NCBI GenBank assembly: GCA_002715545.1
Contig: PAZI01000026.1
Coordinates: 8,161-13,228 of the forward strand
DNA: 5,068 nt
DNA from: Methanobacteriota archaeon
Lineage (GTDB): Archaea > Thermoplasmatota > Poseidoniia > Poseidoniales > SP79
Reading direction: 5' to 3'
A program made the position numbers and the translations under genes. Below are positions 4,275 to 5,068 of the stretch, in pieces. The notes below the pieces were generated by a model, which saw only the letters and a program-made list of their open reading frames with translations, was not told the origin of the DNA and searched no databases. The stretch's first letter is position 1. Each line of letters begins with the position of its first letter.

Positions 4275-5068
4275 TTGATTCACATTGAAGACGTTCATGA
4301 GATTCTTGATGAGCCACGACAACGGGCAGAAGTGATCATGAAATCTGCAGTCGATCAAGTCAATCAACCTCGGTTGAACTTGGCCATGCGTCATTTGCTA
4401 GAAGCCGGAGGTAAGCGGCTACGGGCCACGATTCCTTGGCTTGTTGGGCATGCGACTGGTGGTGCCCATAATGGGCATGTGGAACTTGGGGCTACCTTGG
4501 AATTGATTCACAATTTCACTCTCATCCATGATGATATCATGGATGATGACCCGCTAAGACGTGGCAGGCCCTCTGTGCATGTTGAATTTGATGTAGCCAC
4601 CGCTTTGAATGCCGGTGACGCTCTTTTTGCAATCGCTATTGAACGACTTGCAGGTGCAACAGACGTCCCACAACATCTCGCATTGCGCATTGTCCGAAAC
4701 ATCGCAGGCATGGTCCGCCGACTCTCTGATGGGCAACAGATGGACATGGATTTTGAATCACGAGATGACGTTTCCGAAGAGGAATACATTTCGATGATTG
4801 AAGGTAAGACCGCGGCAATCTTTGAGATTGCTGGATGGGCAGGTGCTCTGATCTCTGGTGCTTCCGAGAGTGTTGCAGATGCTATGAAGATCTGGGGCCG
4901 TGAGCTTGGCCTTTGCTTCCAGATTGTCGATGACATGATCGATCTTCTGGCTGATTCAACCAAGAGTGGTAAGCAGCAGGGCAGTGATCTGATGCAGGGT
5001 AAGCAAACCTTGGTTGTCATTCATGCCCTTGAGCACGCTGACCCTGAACAGCATTCAATCATTCAAAA
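4275..5068 (+). CDS. idsA: Geranylgeranyl/farnesyl diphosphate synthase, trans-type (3' partial)
   Basis: This trans-polyprenyl synthase adds IPP units head to tail to DMAPP, giving the C15 or C20 diphosphate used for archaeal ether lipids. The 264 visible codons include GGKRLR at 45-50 (IPP binding), the first Asp-rich motif D86-D-x-x-D90 followed by RRGRP at 95-99, GDALF, a GK-T loop near 160, and the second Asp-rich motif F215-Q-x-x-D219-D-x-x-D223. About 60 C-terminal residues of a usual 320-330 are off the edge. The first motif has no two-residue insertion, and Phe81 occupies the fifth position before it; in characterised archaeal enzymes an aromatic residue there limits the product to short chains. 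The TTG start gives 44 residues before GGKR, as in homologues; the next in-frame starts (GTG 4332, ATG 4338) would cut the first helix. It is the third gene of the operon, one base after the isomerase stop. Confidence 0.93.
   Translation, partial: MIHIEDVHEILDEPRQRAEVIMKSAVDQVNQPRLNLAMRHLLEAGGKRLRATIPWLVGHATGGAHNGHVELGATLELIHNFTLIHDDIMDDDPLRRGRPSVHVEFDVATALNAGDALFAIAIERLAGATDVPQHLALRIVRNIAGMVRRLSDGQQMDMDFESRDDVSEEEYISMIEGKTAAIFEIAGWAGALISGASESVADAMKIWGRELGLCFQIVDDMIDLLADSTKSGKQQGSDLMQGKQTLVVIHALEHADPEQHSIIQ
4522..4546. repeat. Perfect 11-bp inverted repeat inside the synthase Asp-rich motif
   Basis: The arms TCATCCATGAT (4522-4532) and ATCATGGATGA (4536-4546) are exact reverse complements, separated by GAT. 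The repeat spans the codons for the catalytic I-H-D-D-I-M-D-D stretch. In mRNA it could form an 11-bp stem with a 3-nt loop. The amino acids themselves favour self-complementarity (CAT/ATG, GAT/ATC), so selection for structure is not implied. Confidence 0.8.

Noticed and set aside
4508..5020. 170-residue minus-strand open frame opposite the prenyl synthase
   Set aside because: It is Ser/Arg rich, shows no motifs, and lies fully antisense to a confident prenyl synthase reading frame.
1..5068. tRNA/rRNA genes, CRISPR repeats, transposase or phage genes, defence systems
   Set aside because: I looked on both strands and found no cloverleaf, regular spaced repeats, terminal repeats with a transposase, or recognisable defence proteins.

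Overview
This window looks like a piece of an archaeal chromosome, most likely from a mesophilic marine euryarchaeon. My best guess is the Poseidoniales / Marine Group II area, but that placement is inference from gene content and style, not a computed phylogeny. The evidence is an isopentenyl phosphate kinase, type 2 IPP isomerase and trans-prenyl diphosphate synthase run (archaeal lipid precursor supply), an archaeal-type KptA/Tpt1 RNA 2'-phosphotransferase, small CxxC zinc-ribbon proteins, a TATA box just ahead of a start codon, and roughly balanced GC content with dense packing. I see no tRNA, rRNA, CRISPR array, insertion sequence or phage gene.

Left part (1-1187, all minus strand): the first 43 codons of an MreB/MamK-like actin-family ATPase run off the left edge. 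Behind it, and transcribed in the same direction, is a 333-341 residue protein of unknown function with a zinc ribbon at each end and a TerB-like helical segment before the second ribbon.

Middle (1188-2292): a spacer of about 150 bp separates the divergent unknown protein and kptA (plus strand). kptA converges with a 115-residue zinc-ribbon protein on the minus strand. Their stop codons abut with no base between them, forming TGATCA.

Right part (2317-5068, plus strand): isopentenyl phosphate kinase, type 2 isopentenyl diphosphate isomerase and a geranylgeranyl/farnesyl diphosphate synthase lie head to tail with almost no spacing and probably form one operon. Together they would turn isopentenyl phosphate into IPP, equilibrate IPP with DMAPP, and condense these into the C15-C20 prenyl diphosphates used for archaeal ether lipids. 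The synthase begins with TTG and runs off the right edge.

The core of the window is conventional archaeal metabolism. The parts least explained are the two zinc-ribbon proteins, the start-site and leader choices, and a perfect 11-bp inverted repeat inside the prenyl synthase catalytic motif.
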